From Calothrix sp. PCC 7507 (GTDB lineage Bacteria > Cyanobacteriota > Cyanobacteriia > Cyanobacteriales > Nostocaceae): DNA of 64,000 nt. Positions 1 through 8,419 of this stretch are shown in pieces. The DNA lies in the NCBI RefSeq assembly GCF_000316575.1, contig NC_019682.1, forward strand, positions 5,206,001 to 5,270,000, read 5' to 3'. Position 1 is the stretch's first letter. Each line of letters begins with the position of its first letter. A program made the translations under genes and the position numbers. The notes below the pieces were generated by a model. It did not search any database and was not told the DNA's origin. It was given only the letters and a program-made list of their open reading frames with translations.

Positions 1-1
1 A

Positions 2-742
2 GGTGGAAAATCAATTGGTGGTAATTGGCCACCGCAGCAACCGGAAAAAGGAGAGTGGATTTGGCGCGATCGCAATGGTAACGGTGCGTTTGAAAAGGGG
101 GAATACGATCGCAGTGAAGACTATCCCTACTTGGGGGGATGGTGGGTAGACAGCAAAGGCGATGTCTGGAAAACCTTACGCACTAAAGATGGTATCCGTC
201 ATTATCCTGTGCAGGGATTAGACGCCAACGGTAACCCCATCTATACCTATAGTTCCATGCAAAAGCATCCGACTCCTAGCATGATTACCGATTTGCGACG
301 GATTGAATATTTCCCAGCAACCGATACCATGTACTTGTCAGGCTTCACCGTCGATCACCCTGCAAACGGTGACGATACTGGTGTCGTAGGATCGGAAATT
401 ATCCGCTTTGACAACTGGAGTCAAAGAAAATACATCCCCCACTGGCGGATTGTAGTTCCTTATGACAAAACTGGCAAACGCGAGGTATCTACCGCCGCTA
501 TGAGTGTAGCTGGTGACTATGTGTTTGCTGTGACTGTGAAAACTGCAGAAGTATATGTCTACAATGCCACAACAGGGGCAGAAGTACAAAAATTAAAACC
601 AGGCCCAGAAGTTGCAGGTGAAAGTGGCTGGATTGATATACCCCACGGTATCCGCGCTTTTCGCCGTTCAAATGGTGAGTATGTTGTGTTTGTTGAAGAA
701 GATTGGAAAGGAAAGGTGATTATGTATCGCCTGAAAGGGTAA
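2..742 (+). CDS. C-terminal part of a secreted/surface-type protein with a Ca-binding loop (partial)
   Basis: The reading frame is open from the first bases of the window, so the internal ATG at 131 is not the true start and the gene begins outside. The first residues hold an EF-hand/dockerin-like loop, DRNGNGAFEKGEYD (from about nt 68), with the D-x-N-x-N-G-x(5)-E spacing of calcium sites in secreted bacterial proteins. The rest is rich in Trp, Tyr and short beta-strand-like segments alternating with Gly/Asp turns (for example AGDYVFAVTVKTAEVYVYN), as in NHL or beta-propeller proteins. It ends with YRLKG. I do not recognise a named family. A cell-surface or exported protein is inferred from the Ca-loop and composition. 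A strong inverted repeat follows the stop codon. Confidence 0.7.
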   Translation, partial: GGKSIGGNWPPQQPEKGEWIWRDRNGNGAFEKGEYDRSEDYPYLGGWWVDSKGDVWKTLRTKDGIRHYPVQGLDANGNPIYTYSSMQKHPTPSMITDLRRIEYFPATDTMYLSGFTVDHPANGDDTGVVGSEIIRFDNWSQRKYIPHWRIVVPYDKTGKREVSTAAMSVAGDYVFAVTVKTAEVYVYNATTGAEVQKLKPGPEVAGESGWIDIPHGIRAFRRSNGEYVVFVEEDWKGKVIMYRLKG

Positions 743-769
743 GTAAAACGTAAAACAAATATGTCTATA

Positions 770-802
770 ATATCCCCGACTTCTTTAAGAAGTCGGGGAT
801 AT
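770..802 (+). terminator. Perfect inverted repeat after the first gene, possible terminator
   Basis: A 16-bp perfect stem (arms 770-785 and 787-802, core CCCCGACTTCTT / AAGAAGTCGGGG) lies 28 bp after the stop codon of the first gene. No T-run follows, so it may be a structured 3' end or a dispersed palindrome rather than a classic intrinsic terminator. Confidence 0.5.
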
Positions 803-839
803 TGGCTGGTAAATTTTTATTTAAAAAATAGAATTTATA

Positions 840-968
840 TATAGGAATCCGATTTGATTATTGAAAAAATTTCAGTATTTGTAGGGTGGGTAATGCCCAC
901 CGTATCATGGTTTTGGTGGGCATTGCCCACCCTACGTGTATTTCAAAAATCAAATACTATGTCCTATA
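840..968. repeat. R1 repeat element, short complete copy
   Basis: The left end reads TATAGGAATCC then GATTTGATTATTGAAA. The right end is its degenerate inverse, TTTCAAAAATCAAATA then GTCCTATA. The centre holds the palindrome arms GTAGGGTGGGTAATGCCC (from 881) and GGTGGGCATTGCCCACC (to 932). Other copies or part copies lie at 7294-7709, 37259 onward, 52338 onward, 52893-53077 and 59852-60025. A 75-residue open frame (886-1113) overlaps this element and is not a gene. The rest of the gap, 969-1216, is very AT-rich with nothing recognisable beyond a likely promoter region for the next gene. Confidence 0.7.
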
Positions 969-1216
969 CATTAATTACTTTATTAATTCTTTGATATTAT
1001 CTAACTATTTTTACATAAAAAATATACCTATTCTTCATAAGACAACTATGATGATAATCATAAACTTTTCGCAAAAAAAATACTGTTCATGGAGATATAA
1101 AACATTCATATAAACAATACATTACTTCAGCAAATATCTAATATCTCTTAAATAGATATAGATTAATAATATAAATGCAAACCCAGTTTTTATCTAATTA
1201 GGTAAAGCAATTAAAA

Positions 1217-1996
1217 ATGAACATAAAAAAATATTTGCAGCGGTTACAAAAACTCCTGCCTAATACGTGGATTGAGCAGATGCAATATATGCACTCCAGC
1301 TTATTGTCACGGTGGATTTTGAATAATAAAAGTCAGCCGCTAGCATTTAGCCAAAAATCAGCAATGGTGTTTTCTCCTCACCAAGACGATGAAACATTTG
1401 GCTGTGGTGGAATGATTGCTATTAAACGAGAATATGGAATACCAGTGGTAGTAGTTTTTCTGACAAACGGACAAGGATTAGGTGGTTTAGAGCCAAACTC
1501 CCCAAATGAAATTATCCAAATTCGTCAACAAGAAGCAGTGACAGCATTGAATATTTTGGGAGTAGAAACATCAGCAATACACTTTTTAGAAAAGCAAGAT
1601 GGGACTTTGCCTGATTTAAAAAACGAAGAAAAAAAACAGGCGATCGCCGAAGTAATTGAACTACTTAAACATTATCAACCAGAGGAGGTTTATGTGCCTC
1701 ATTATAAAGACTGTCATCGAGATCATGAAGCTACCTATAAGTTAGTCAAAGAAGCAATTACTCAAGCAAAACTCACAGTGGAACTAATACAGTATCCCAT
1801 TTGGTTATTCTGGAGAGCGCCACTATTTATTATGCTTAATTTTCAAGATATAGCAGCAGCCTACCATTTCTCAATTACATCTGTTCAAGATAAAAAAAGT
1901 CGAGCTATTGCCTCATATTATTCTCAAATTCAGAGTTTACCCCGTGGCTTTATCCAGCGATTTTTAGGGACTCATGAAATATTCTTTAAATCTTAA
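1217..1996 (+). CDS. PIG-L/LmbE family deacetylase
   Basis: 259 residues. The family hydrolyses N-acetyl groups from GlcNAc-type sugars, or related amides, with a metal ion. The sequence shows the N-terminal signature PHQDDE at residues 54-59 after a hydrophobic strand (AMVFSP), a Gly-rich GCGGM turn, and a second metal-ligand motif, HRDHEATYK, around residue 167-175. The first 45 residues are basic and hydrophobic and could make a membrane-associated extension. No strong ribosome binding site precedes the ATG, and the upstream region is AT-rich. The next gene is a same-strand GT4 glycosyltransferase 102 bp downstream, which suggests work on a surface glycan or glycolipid. The exact substrate cannot be told from sequence. 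Confidence 0.85.
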   Translation: MNIKKYLQRLQKLLPNTWIEQMQYMHSSLLSRWILNNKSQPLAFSQKSAMVFSPHQDDETFGCGGMIAIKREYGIPVVVVFLTNGQGLGGLEPNSPNEIIQIRQQEAVTALNILGVETSAIHFLEKQDGTLPDLKNEEKKQAIAEVIELLKHYQPEEVYVPHYKDCHRDHEATYKLVKEAITQAKLTVELIQYPIWLFWRAPLFIMLNFQDIAAAYHFSITSVQDKKSRAIASYYSQIQSLPRGFIQRFLGTHEIFFKS

Positions 1997-2098
1997 TCTT
2001 GATGGCTATTTTTGTAGATGCAGGTATCAGCAAGTATTAAAACTAAGCTATTAAAACTCATCAATTGACTAACAATAATTTTCTTGGAGAAAACTTAA

Positions 2099-3208
2099 AT
2101 GCGAATATTACATCTCACAAATCATATACAACGAATTGGTAACGGCATTGTAAATGTAGCTGTAGACCTAGCTTGTTTGCAATCAAAAAATGGTCATCAA
2201 GTTGCTGTAGCGTCTTCTGGCGGAGAATATACAGCATTATTAGCAAGTTATGGTGTCCGACACTTTCAGCTAGATCAGTCGAGGACACCACTAAATATGA
2301 TCAAAGCAACTTGGCATTATCGAGAAATAATACAGGAGTTTCAGCCAGATATTGTCCATGCACATATGATGACTGGGATCTTGCTAGCAGGGCTTCTCAA
2401 AAACGGCGGTGAATACAGTTTAGTTTCTACCATACACAATGAGTTTCAGCGTAGTGCTGTACTGATGGGATTAGCAGATCGAGTCATTGCAGTTAGTCAT
2501 GCTGTAGCCGATTCAATGGTACGCCGTGGGATACCTCAGAATAAATTGCGAGTGGTAGCTAATGGTACATTGGATAGTCCCCGTCATCGCAGCATTAGAG
2601 ACTATCAACCATTACCTCTACAACACCCAGCGATCGCCACTGTAGCAGGCATGTATAACCGCAAAGGTATTATGGAGTTAATTGAAGCATTCGTAAAAAT
2701 TGCTGACGACTTTCCCCAAGCACACCTATATTTAGTCGGAAACGGACCCGATCGCTCAATGTTTGAAGCACTGGTGCAAAATACACCTTTTCCCAGGCGC
2801 ATTCATTTTGAAGGTTTTCAACCAGAGCCACAAAGCTATATGCTAGCAACTGACATTTTTGTCCTCGCTTCACACTGCGAATCTTTTGGTTTGGTGCTGA
2901 CAGAAGCGCGGGAAGCAGGTTGTGCGATTGTTGCTAGCGACGTAGATGGTATTCCAGAAACTTTGGATCGCGGACAGGCGGGTATCTTAGTCCCACCTAA
3001 AGATAGCCAGACTTTGGCTGTCATTTTAGCGCAACTACTCAGCGATCCCAAACAACTGCAAAAGTGGAAGTACAACGCCAAACAAAACCTAGAAAGATTT
3101 AGTGCGATGCGGGTTCATGAGGAAACCCTGGCTGTTTATTATGAATTAGTCAAGAACTATAATTTACCTAAAATAGTCAGAACAGAAGAGTTTTTGGTAA
3201 GTAAATAG
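2099..3208 (+). CDS. GT4-family (GT-B fold) glycosyltransferase
   Basis: 369 residues. It transfers a sugar from a nucleotide-sugar donor with retention of configuration. The N-terminal acceptor domain carries a Gly-rich loop (RIGNGIVNV, residues 12-20) and HAHMMTG near residue 88. The donor domain has VAGMYNRKG (182-190) and the E-x7-E motif ESFGLVLTE, with glutamates at 261 and 269, followed by the usual GIPE and GILVPP segments. GGAG at 2086-2089 gives good ribosome-binding spacing to the ATG. It probably acts with the PIG-L deacetylase upstream and perhaps the FkbM methyltransferase at 4.1 kb in exopolysaccharide, lipopolysaccharide or glycolipid synthesis. The sugar specificity is unknown. 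Confidence 0.9.
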   Translation: MRILHLTNHIQRIGNGIVNVAVDLACLQSKNGHQVAVASSGGEYTALLASYGVRHFQLDQSRTPLNMIKATWHYREIIQEFQPDIVHAHMMTGILLAGLLKNGGEYSLVSTIHNEFQRSAVLMGLADRVIAVSHAVADSMVRRGIPQNKLRVVANGTLDSPRHRSIRDYQPLPLQHPAIATVAGMYNRKGIMELIEAFVKIADDFPQAHLYLVGNGPDRSMFEALVQNTPFPRRIHFEGFQPEPQSYMLATDIFVLASHCESFGLVLTEAREAGCAIVASDVDGIPETLDRGQAGILVPPKDSQTLAVILAQLLSDPKQLQKWKYNAKQNLERFSAMRVHEETLAVYYELVKNYNLPKIVRTEEFLVSK

Positions 3209-3341
3209 GTCGGCGAAAATAAAGTTAACTAGTAGAGATTGTTATCAAATGCAACGCACATCTAATCACATACCTCAGCTAAAATGCTGATTCATTGTAC
3301 AATCAATCATTTTTCTTTGTTGACAGTCAACAGTAAACGGT

Positions 3342-3584
3342 CTACAGATGAAATATGCAACTTAAATGCGGCAGTCGCTTACCAGCTTCAACGGTGATTG
3401 TGTCAGCAGGAATTTCCTCGTCATGGGGAATTGCAAATGGCAATTGTGGTTCAGTAGTTGTCGTAGAAGCATTTGAGCGTTGCACTTGTCCAAAGCGGAT
3501 GATCACTCCCGTACCAATACCTAGACAAAAACAGCCACTAATAAAACCCAATGAAAATAACCGTTTCAGGCTTAACTTTGCCAT
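3342..3584 (-). CDS. Small single-span membrane or exported protein, unknown function
   Basis: 80 residues from the chosen start. An ATG eight codons further upstream (3608) is possible, but the ATG at 3584 has a good AAGGAG ribosome binding site at about 3592-3597, so it is preferred. The protein begins MAKLSLKRLFSLGF and runs into a hydrophobic Gly-rich segment (about residues 9-30), then a Thr/Ser-rich linker and an acidic stretch (HDEEIPADTITVEAG). It looks like a signal anchor with a short periplasmic tail. It ends at LSCIFHL, which may be a truncated end. No family is recognised and no neighbour suggests a role. Confidence 0.5.
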   Translation of the reverse strand: MAKLSLKRLFSLGFISGCFCLGIGTGVIIRFGQVQRSNASTTTTEPQLPFAIPHDEEIPADTITVEAGKRLPHLSCIFHL

Positions 3585-4139
3585 TATGTACTCCTTTGAT
3601 GATGGCATTAGTTTAGCCCAAAAATTGGCAATGTCAGTATATATTGTGGCTTTAGTTGGACAGAATATTGACTGAGTATTGTAAACGTTCTCAGTAAGTC
3701 TGCATGAAAAAATCGGCGTTGCATAAGAGGTTGTTTGAAAAGTCTAAATTCATACCAACCCTGGCGATTAGAAATCGCACGCCAGTTGCTACAACTTTCG
3801 GAACCAAAGCAACGCACTGGCTTGGCTACACAGACAAAACCTGCCTCCGCAGGTTAAAAAACCTTAATTTGACCTTAGTCCGCCTCCGCGGACTTCTCTG
3901 CGAGACGCTACGCGAACGCCTGTCTAGCCGCGAATTCTATTCGCTACGTCTTAAGTTGACACAGGTGGGCAGTGCCGTGCCCTTACCGATGTACCTCACG
4001 CTTGTTGAGAAACGCTATATATTCGCCCCAAACTTTTAAAACATCCTTTGATCTCGACGCTATGGTAAAAATGCACTTTGTTGATATTAATTAAGTATTA
4101 TCATATACTGCTTTGAGTAACTTCTTAATATGTAAAAAT
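3585..4139. other. Repeat-rich gap upstream of the FkbM gene
   Basis: 555 bp with no credible gene. It holds several dispersed cyanobacterial repeats: a GC-rich stretch with AGACGCTACGCGAACGCC near 3900-3935, a TTAAGTTGACACAGGTGGGC segment at about 3951 (repeated near 37655, 38672, 41686 and 52814), a GTGCCGTGCCC half-palindrome, and the right end of an R4 element finishing in AACGCTATA at 4019. The 111-residue open frame at 3704-4039 is made of these repeats. Confidence 0.6.
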
Positions 4140-5021
4140 ATGTTCAAGTCGTGGGAGGTAAAACTCCGGAACTTGCGGGTTAAACTGCTAGGATATGTTC
4201 CTGATATTTTGCTTAAACCTGTTGCCGAATCTAGCGATGTTTTTAAGAAAATCTTACCCTATAACTTTTATATTTTGTTGAATATTCAAGATACATCTAT
4301 CAGTCGTCCACTCTTGATAAAAGGTAGCTATGAACAAAGCGTATCAGAACTGTTTGTCAAATATCTCAAGCCAGATTCCTGTGTTATTGATATTGGAGCT
4401 AATATAGGCTATTACAGCTTACTGGCTGCTAGCCAATGTCCTCGCGGTAAAGTGTTGAGTTTTGAACCCGACAACAAGAATTTTCAACTATTGAAAACCA
4501 GTATTGCCTATAACCAATTTGAGGAAATTATCCAAGCCTATAATTTGGCTGTCAGCGACGCTAATAAAACTATTATTATTTCTGATCTTGGTAATACAGC
4601 CAATTCTGGGGCTAGGTTTACTGCTGAAGATGAAAATTTATTGAAATCCTTAATTTCTGCCCCAGATGCATACTTTCAAAAGATAGAAGCTATTCAACTT
4701 GATACTTTTTTAACAGAAATTAGAGTAGATGTAGTCAAAATTGATATTGAAGGACATGAACCCTATGCCATCTTGGGTATGCTGAATATTCTCAAGCGAG
4801 ATCAGCCTATTATATTTGCAGAATTAGCGCCTTCCAATATCAAATTACTCGGTGGCATGGAAGCAGCAGATTTTTTACAGCTACTCCTAAATATTGGTTA
4901 TCGCATTTCCCTAATCGAAAAGCGTGGTAATTTACTGGAATTTAACCAGGATATTCCGGCTGTTATGAGTTACTTTGGACAACAAAAAACTCATCATGTT
5001 GATATTTTATTAACAGTTTGA
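4140..5021 (+). CDS. FkbM-family SAM-dependent methyltransferase
   Basis: 293 residues from the ATG at 4140. An in-frame TTG at 4113 would add nine residues but has no support. The SAM-binding motif VIDIGANIGYYS lies at about residues 82-93, with the acidic end of beta-2 (LSFEPD) about 25 residues later. The FkbM hallmark VDVVKIDIEGHEP is near residue 200. The family O-methylates sugars and other small molecules and is common in surface-glycan clusters. The preceding glycosyltransferase and deacetylase fit that, although about 930 bp of repeats separate them. The product may methylate a glycan, but the substrate cannot be assigned. Confidence 0.88.
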   Translation: MFKSWEVKLRNLRVKLLGYVPDILLKPVAESSDVFKKILPYNFYILLNIQDTSISRPLLIKGSYEQSVSELFVKYLKPDSCVIDIGANIGYYSLLAASQCPRGKVLSFEPDNKNFQLLKTSIAYNQFEEIIQAYNLAVSDANKTIIISDLGNTANSGARFTAEDENLLKSLISAPDAYFQKIEAIQLDTFLTEIRVDVVKIDIEGHEPYAILGMLNILKRDQPIIFAELAPSNIKLLGGMEAADFLQLLLNIGYRISLIEKRGNLLEFNQDIPAVMSYFGQQKTHHVDILLTV

Positions 5022-5460
5022 TAGGGGTTCTCGTTTTGGTTCTGTATGCTCATACCTATTTTGTATGAAGATGCACATAATAATACCCCCCTGTAGTCCC
5101 CCCTTGGTAAGGCAGGGCTGTTTCGTTCCCTCTCAAACAGGATTTGTCAAGATGGTTAGCGATAAAAATCATAAGTATGGGTAACGATGAAACAGAATAT
5201 TCAGCACATAAATAACAGTACGATTGTCTATTTTCTCGATACCCAGGTAGCAAAATCATCAATTTTATTTTGCTAGAACCCTTGATTTTTCAAGCTTCTT
5301 AGGGAATGAAACAGCCCTGCGATAGCCGGGGGGTGAATTATATGCCGCTTCACAAAGAAACGGTATCAGGCTTTTAATATTATTCCCAGCATATTGTGAC
5401 TGCATGAATTACTGAAATGAGTAAGCAAATATGATCTGATAAAGTAACACAGCATAATGC
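5022..5460. other. Gap with a long-range inverted repeat
   Basis: No gene is seen. The arms GCAGGGCTGTTTCGTTCCCT (5112-5131) and AGGGAATGAAACAGCCCTGC (5301-5320) are inverse copies with one mismatch, about 170 bp apart, with C-runs and G-runs outside them. This could be a small mobile repeat or the remains of one. Confidence 0.5.
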
Positions 5461-5507
5461 AAAAGTTAGTAGTGAAGATTAATATTTATGCTTCACTACT
5501 AACTTTT
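5461..5507 (-). terminator. Likely intrinsic terminator of chlB
   Basis: A perfect 17-bp stem (arms 5461-5477 and 5491-5507, AAAAGTTAGTAGTGAAG) with a 13-nt AT-rich loop sits 18 bp after the chlB stop. Read in the chlB direction the second arm ends in a U-rich strand (CTTTT), in keeping with termination. Confidence 0.75.
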
Positions 5508-5525
5508 AGTAACTAACTCGCTAAC

Positions 5526-7052
5526 CTAAGCCCCGACAGCTTCCTTAGCTGCGTACAGCACCTCAGCATTGATTTCCTTAAAGCCGCGATCGCGTGCAAA
5601 TTTCTCGGTGTTGCGCTTGACTTTACCACGCACAAATCCGGGAATTTTGTTCAATTCTGCTTGACCATCTTTAGTCCAATTCAAGTCAGATTCAGCCGAA
5701 ATTCCTTTGGTAATGACTTCTTTGGTGTCGTGACCACCAAAAATTTCCAATAGGTGATCTTCCATTCCCAAAGTAAAGGAATTGTAGATCAAATCTGTCA
5801 CCTGATTTGTACCTTCGTAACCCAAGAATGGTTTGTAACCAATGGGGAAGTTTTGCACGTGGATGGGTGCAGCAATCACACCGCAAGGGATGTCCAAACG
5901 CTTACCGACGTGGCGTTCCATTTGGGTACCGAAGATGGCGGAGGGTTCGACACGGGCGATCGCGTCCCCAATTGCGCCATGATCATCAGTAATCAGGACT
6001 TCATCACAATACTCGCTTACTTGTTCGCGGAACCAGTCTGCATCATATTTGCAGTAAGTCCCAGCCCAAACAACATGAATCCCCATTTCCCTAGTCAAAA
6101 TTTTGGTGAGTGCCGCGGCGTGGGTATTATCGCCAAAAACCACAGCTTTTTTCCCAGTCAAGTTTTGACAGTCAATAGAACGGGAGAACCAAGCAGCTTG
6201 AGATACATGCAAGGTTTGCTCGTTAATAAAGTCTTCGTATTCAACCTCAGCACCTTGGGCGTTAATCACCTGCTGAATCTTGCGGATACAACGGGCAGTT
6301 TCCACTACACCCATCGGGGTGATATCTACGTAGGGTGTACCAAATTGTTCTTCTAGATAAATAGCTGTTTGTAAACCCAGTTCGCGGTAAGGTAGCAAGT
6401 TAAACCAAGCGCGAGGCAGATTCTTCAATTGGTTAACTGAAGCACCTTCGGGAATTATGGAATTCACCTCAATTCCCAAGTCAGCCATCAACCGTTTCAG
6501 TTCTGTGCAATCGTGTTGGTTATGGAAACCAAGGGTAGAAATACCAATGATGTTAACTGAAGGCTTGGCAGTTTTATCTGCTGGTAGTTCGCCCCGCTTA
6601 CGGGCTTTCTCGATGTAGTATTGAACGATTTGATGCAGAGTGCGATCGGCGGCTTGCAGTTCGTTGTAGCGGTAGTGGTTCACATCCGCTAGCATCACAT
6701 CCCCTTTGGCTTCCAGCTGGGCACGTTCGACAAAGTTGTGCAAATCTTCTTGCAGAATGCTGGAGGTGCAAGTAGGAGTTAAGACAATTAAATCTGGGTG
6801 TTCTTCAGCATCTTTGCGGGTGATGTTGTCTACCACCTTTTCTTGGGAGCCACGGGCTAAAACGTTGCGATCAACCACGCTAGTTGTCACCGGGGTGAAG
6901 TTTCTCTCCCGCGATAGCATGGAGCGCATGACGTTAAAATAGTCATCGCCGAGTGGGGCGTGCATGATGGCATGGACATTCTTAAAAGAACTGGCTATCC
7001 GCAGTGTGCCAATGTGGGCGGGGCCAGCATACATCCAGTAAGCCAATTTCAT
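5526..7052 (-). CDS. chlB: Light-independent protochlorophyllide reductase subunit B (ChlB)
   Basis: 508 residues, the usual length. With ChlN it forms the NB component of dark-operative protochlorophyllide reductase, which receives electrons from the ChlL ferredoxin-like protein and reduces protochlorophyllide to chlorophyllide. The sequence begins [18 protein letters not shown] and has GDDYF, in which Asp36 is the known unusual ligand of the NB [4Fe-4S] cluster. It also shows [24 protein letters not shown] and the nitrogenase-like fold segments. The start at 7052 is supported by GGGAG about 10 bp upstream; a longer start at 7082 is not needed. It stands alone here, without chlL or chlN, as often in cyanobacteria, and is followed by a hairpin terminator. 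Confidence 0.97.
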   Translation of the reverse strand: MKLAYWMYAGPAHIGTLRIASSFKNVHAIMHAPLGDDYFNVMRSMLSRERNFTPVTTSVVDRNVLARGSQEKVVDNITRKDAEEHPDLIVLTPTCTSSILQEDLHNFVERAQLEAKGDVMLADVNHYRYNELQAADRTLHQIVQYYIEKARKRGELPADKTAKPSVNIIGISTLGFHNQHDCTELKRLMADLGIEVNSIIPEGASVNQLKNLPRAWFNLLPYRELGLQTAIYLEEQFGTPYVDITPMGVVETARCIRKIQQVINAQGAEVEYEDFINEQTLHVSQAAWFSRSIDCQNLTGKKAVVFGDNTHAAALTKILTREMGIHVVWAGTYCKYDADWFREQVSEYCDEVLITDDHGAIGDAIARVEPSAIFGTQMERHVGKRLDIPCGVIAAPIHVQNFPIGYKPFLGYEGTNQVTDLIYNSFTLGMEDHLLEIFGGHDTKEVITKGISAESDLNWTKDGQAELNKIPGFVRGKVKRNTEKFARDRGFKEINAEVLYAAKEAVGA

Positions 7053-7362
7053 TACTGTTTCTCCCTTTTCAACTGAAATCACACGAGTCCGATCAGGAAT
7101 GGACTATAAGTGCTTGATGATTAATTAAATCGTTTCTGATTTTCTCAAAACTTGTAGCCCTGATAAAGTGGGGGCTATTGTGGGTTTTTCATGGGGTGCG
7201 ATCGCTCAAACCTCTTTACTGATAGGGATTCCACCTGCTACTTTAACAACATTACTGTTGTTTAACTTAAATAAATCTTATTGTTTTGGTACATATAGCA
7301 ATCCACTTTGATTTTTGAACAAATCTAAGTATCTTTAGTATCTGTAGGTAGGGCTATGCCTA

Positions 7363-7469
7363 GTGGTTTGTCAATTTTGTTTTGAGGGGTTTTTGGTAGT
7401 GCGGGCCGAAAAGCCCGCGTGAGCGAGACGCTCACACTACAGTCCCTCATTTCAACCCTGACAGACTAC
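7363..7469. mobile_element. R2 MITE-like element, nested copy
   Basis: 107 bp flanked by TA on both sides (7361-7362, 7470-7471). The ends are GTGGTTTGTC and, inverted, GTAGTCTGTC. Internal features shared with the copy at 39681-39804 include TTTTGTTTTGAGGGG, a CGGGCC...GGCCCG-type hairpin and CAGTCCCTCATTTCAACCCTG. TA flanks and short inverted ends are typical of elements moved by Tc1/mariner/IS630-type transposases. Confidence 0.65.
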
Positions 7470-7471
7470 TA

Positions 7472-7628
7472 GGCTGTTGACTTTGTACGAAGTTAGCTAA
7501 AAATTATCATGCAATTTTTGTGTTTACCGTAGGGGCATCGGCACTGCCGTGCCCTGATGAGAACGTTAACTACGACTATGATTTTGTCTGATGCATTTTG
7601 GGCTGAAAACTCTCAGAGTCAACACCCT
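7472..7628. mobile_element. R3 MITE-like element, complete copy
   Basis: 157 bp flanked by TA (7470-7471 and 7629-7630). The left end is GGCTGTTGACTTTG and the inverted right end is GGGTGTTGACTCTG, matching the ends of the full insertion sequence at 10873-12547. It contains no coding sequence, only a GGCACTGCCGTGCC hairpin core. A nearly identical copy lacking the right end is at 37320-37451. It is best read as a non-autonomous derivative mobilised by the same transposase. Confidence 0.7.
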
Positions 7629-7708
7629 AAGCTATGCCTTACAAAACCTGGATATGGTGGGCAATGCCCACCCTACGTATTTTTTCAAAAATCAAATAGG
7701 AATCCTAT

Positions 7709-8215
7709 ATGAACATCCGTTGTGAAACTCTATTAGACTACCCAGCGATAGCTGAGGCGAATATATTAGCATTTAAACAAGAGAATGAAGCCAAACTTGT
7801 TGAGGAAATTCGCAATTCTGACTGCTATATTCCAGAACTTTCTTTAGTAGCAGAAATTGCAGGTGCTGTAGTCGGGCACATTTTATTTAGCTACATCGAT
7901 CTGGTGGGTGAAGAAACTCTACAAGTACTTGCTCTAGCACCTTTAGCAATTCATCCACAGTTCCAAAGACAAGGAATTGGTAGTGCATTAATAGCAGCAG
8001 GGTTAGAAAAAGCAGATATCAGAGGGGAAGCAATAGTGATTGTATTGGGTCATCCTCAATTTTATACTCGCTTTGGTTTTGAGCCATCAGTTCGTTATGA
8101 AATCGAGTCTCCTTTTCCAGTTCCAGATGATGTTTTTATGGTCAAACCACTACAAAGTTATCAACCTAAGTATAAAGGAAAGGTGATTTATCCACCTGCT
8201 TTTGGTGATGTTTGA
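7709..8215 (+). CDS. GNAT-family N-acetyltransferase
   Basis: 168 residues, close to the usual size of YhbS-type GNAT enzymes, which acetylate an amine from acetyl-CoA. The acetyl-CoA-binding motif A is clear: LAIHPQFQRQGIGSALI, with the Q/R-x-x-G-x-G/A pattern at about residues 91-98. It is followed by VIVLGHPQFYTRFGF, the typical segment of this subgroup. The ATG begins on the last base of an R1 repeat, so its leader and any promoter come from mobile DNA, and no ribosome binding site is apparent. The substrate is unknown. It is not obviously linked to its neighbours. Confidence 0.85.
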   Translation: MNIRCETLLDYPAIAEANILAFKQENEAKLVEEIRNSDCYIPELSLVAEIAGAVVGHILFSYIDLVGEETLQVLALAPLAIHPQFQRQGIGSALIAAGLEKADIRGEAIVIVLGHPQFYTRFGFEPSVRYEIESPFPVPDDVFMVKPLQSYQPKYKGKVIYPPAFGDV

Positions 8216-8419
8216 TATTAATTTCTAGCCCTGAAATAAATTACTTGCTCAAAACTATACTAGAACATTATATCGCGAGGTGTAAGGGCACGGCACTGCC
8301 GTGCCCCTACAGGTGTACCTAGGTCGGCAAATGCCATAAAGTATGTTGAAATTGATATCAAGCACCAGTAGAAATATCCTACAAAAAATGCTGATTATAA
8401 TATAAAAAAATCACAACTA
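8216..8419. repeat. Dispersed GGGCACGGCA palindrome in an intergenic gap
   Basis: A near-perfect hairpin around GGGCACGGCACTGCCGTGCCC (about 8286-8306) lies in a segment resembling one end of the R4 element at 52.8 kb (TCGCGAGGTGTA). The two flanking genes converge here, so it may serve as a bidirectional terminator. Confidence 0.5.

Larger units (their letters stand above)
7294..7709. repeat. R1 element carrying two nested insertions
   Basis: The left end TATAGCAATCC (7294-7304) with TTTGATTTTTGAA and the right end TTTCAAAAATCAAATAGG to CCTATA (7709) are the two ends of one R1 repeat. Its interior is split by an R2 element (7363-7469) and an R3 element (7472-7628), and the remaining R1 core is GGTGGGCAATGCCCACC near 7658. 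The right end supplies the A of the start codon of the next gene. The remainder of the chlB upstream gap (7053-7293) shows only a GCGATCGC site and no recognisable signal. Confidence 0.7.

Noticed and set aside
886-1113. 75-residue forward frame
   Set aside because: It starts in the palindromic core of an R1 repeat and runs into AT-rich gap sequence, with no family resemblance.
3704-4039. 111-residue forward frame
   Set aside because: It is built from dispersed GC-rich repeats and the end of an R4 element, not from unique coding sequence.
5056-5262. 68-residue reverse frame between the FkbM gene and chlB
   Set aside because: It overlaps the arm of a long inverted repeat and has no ribosome binding site or recognisable domain.
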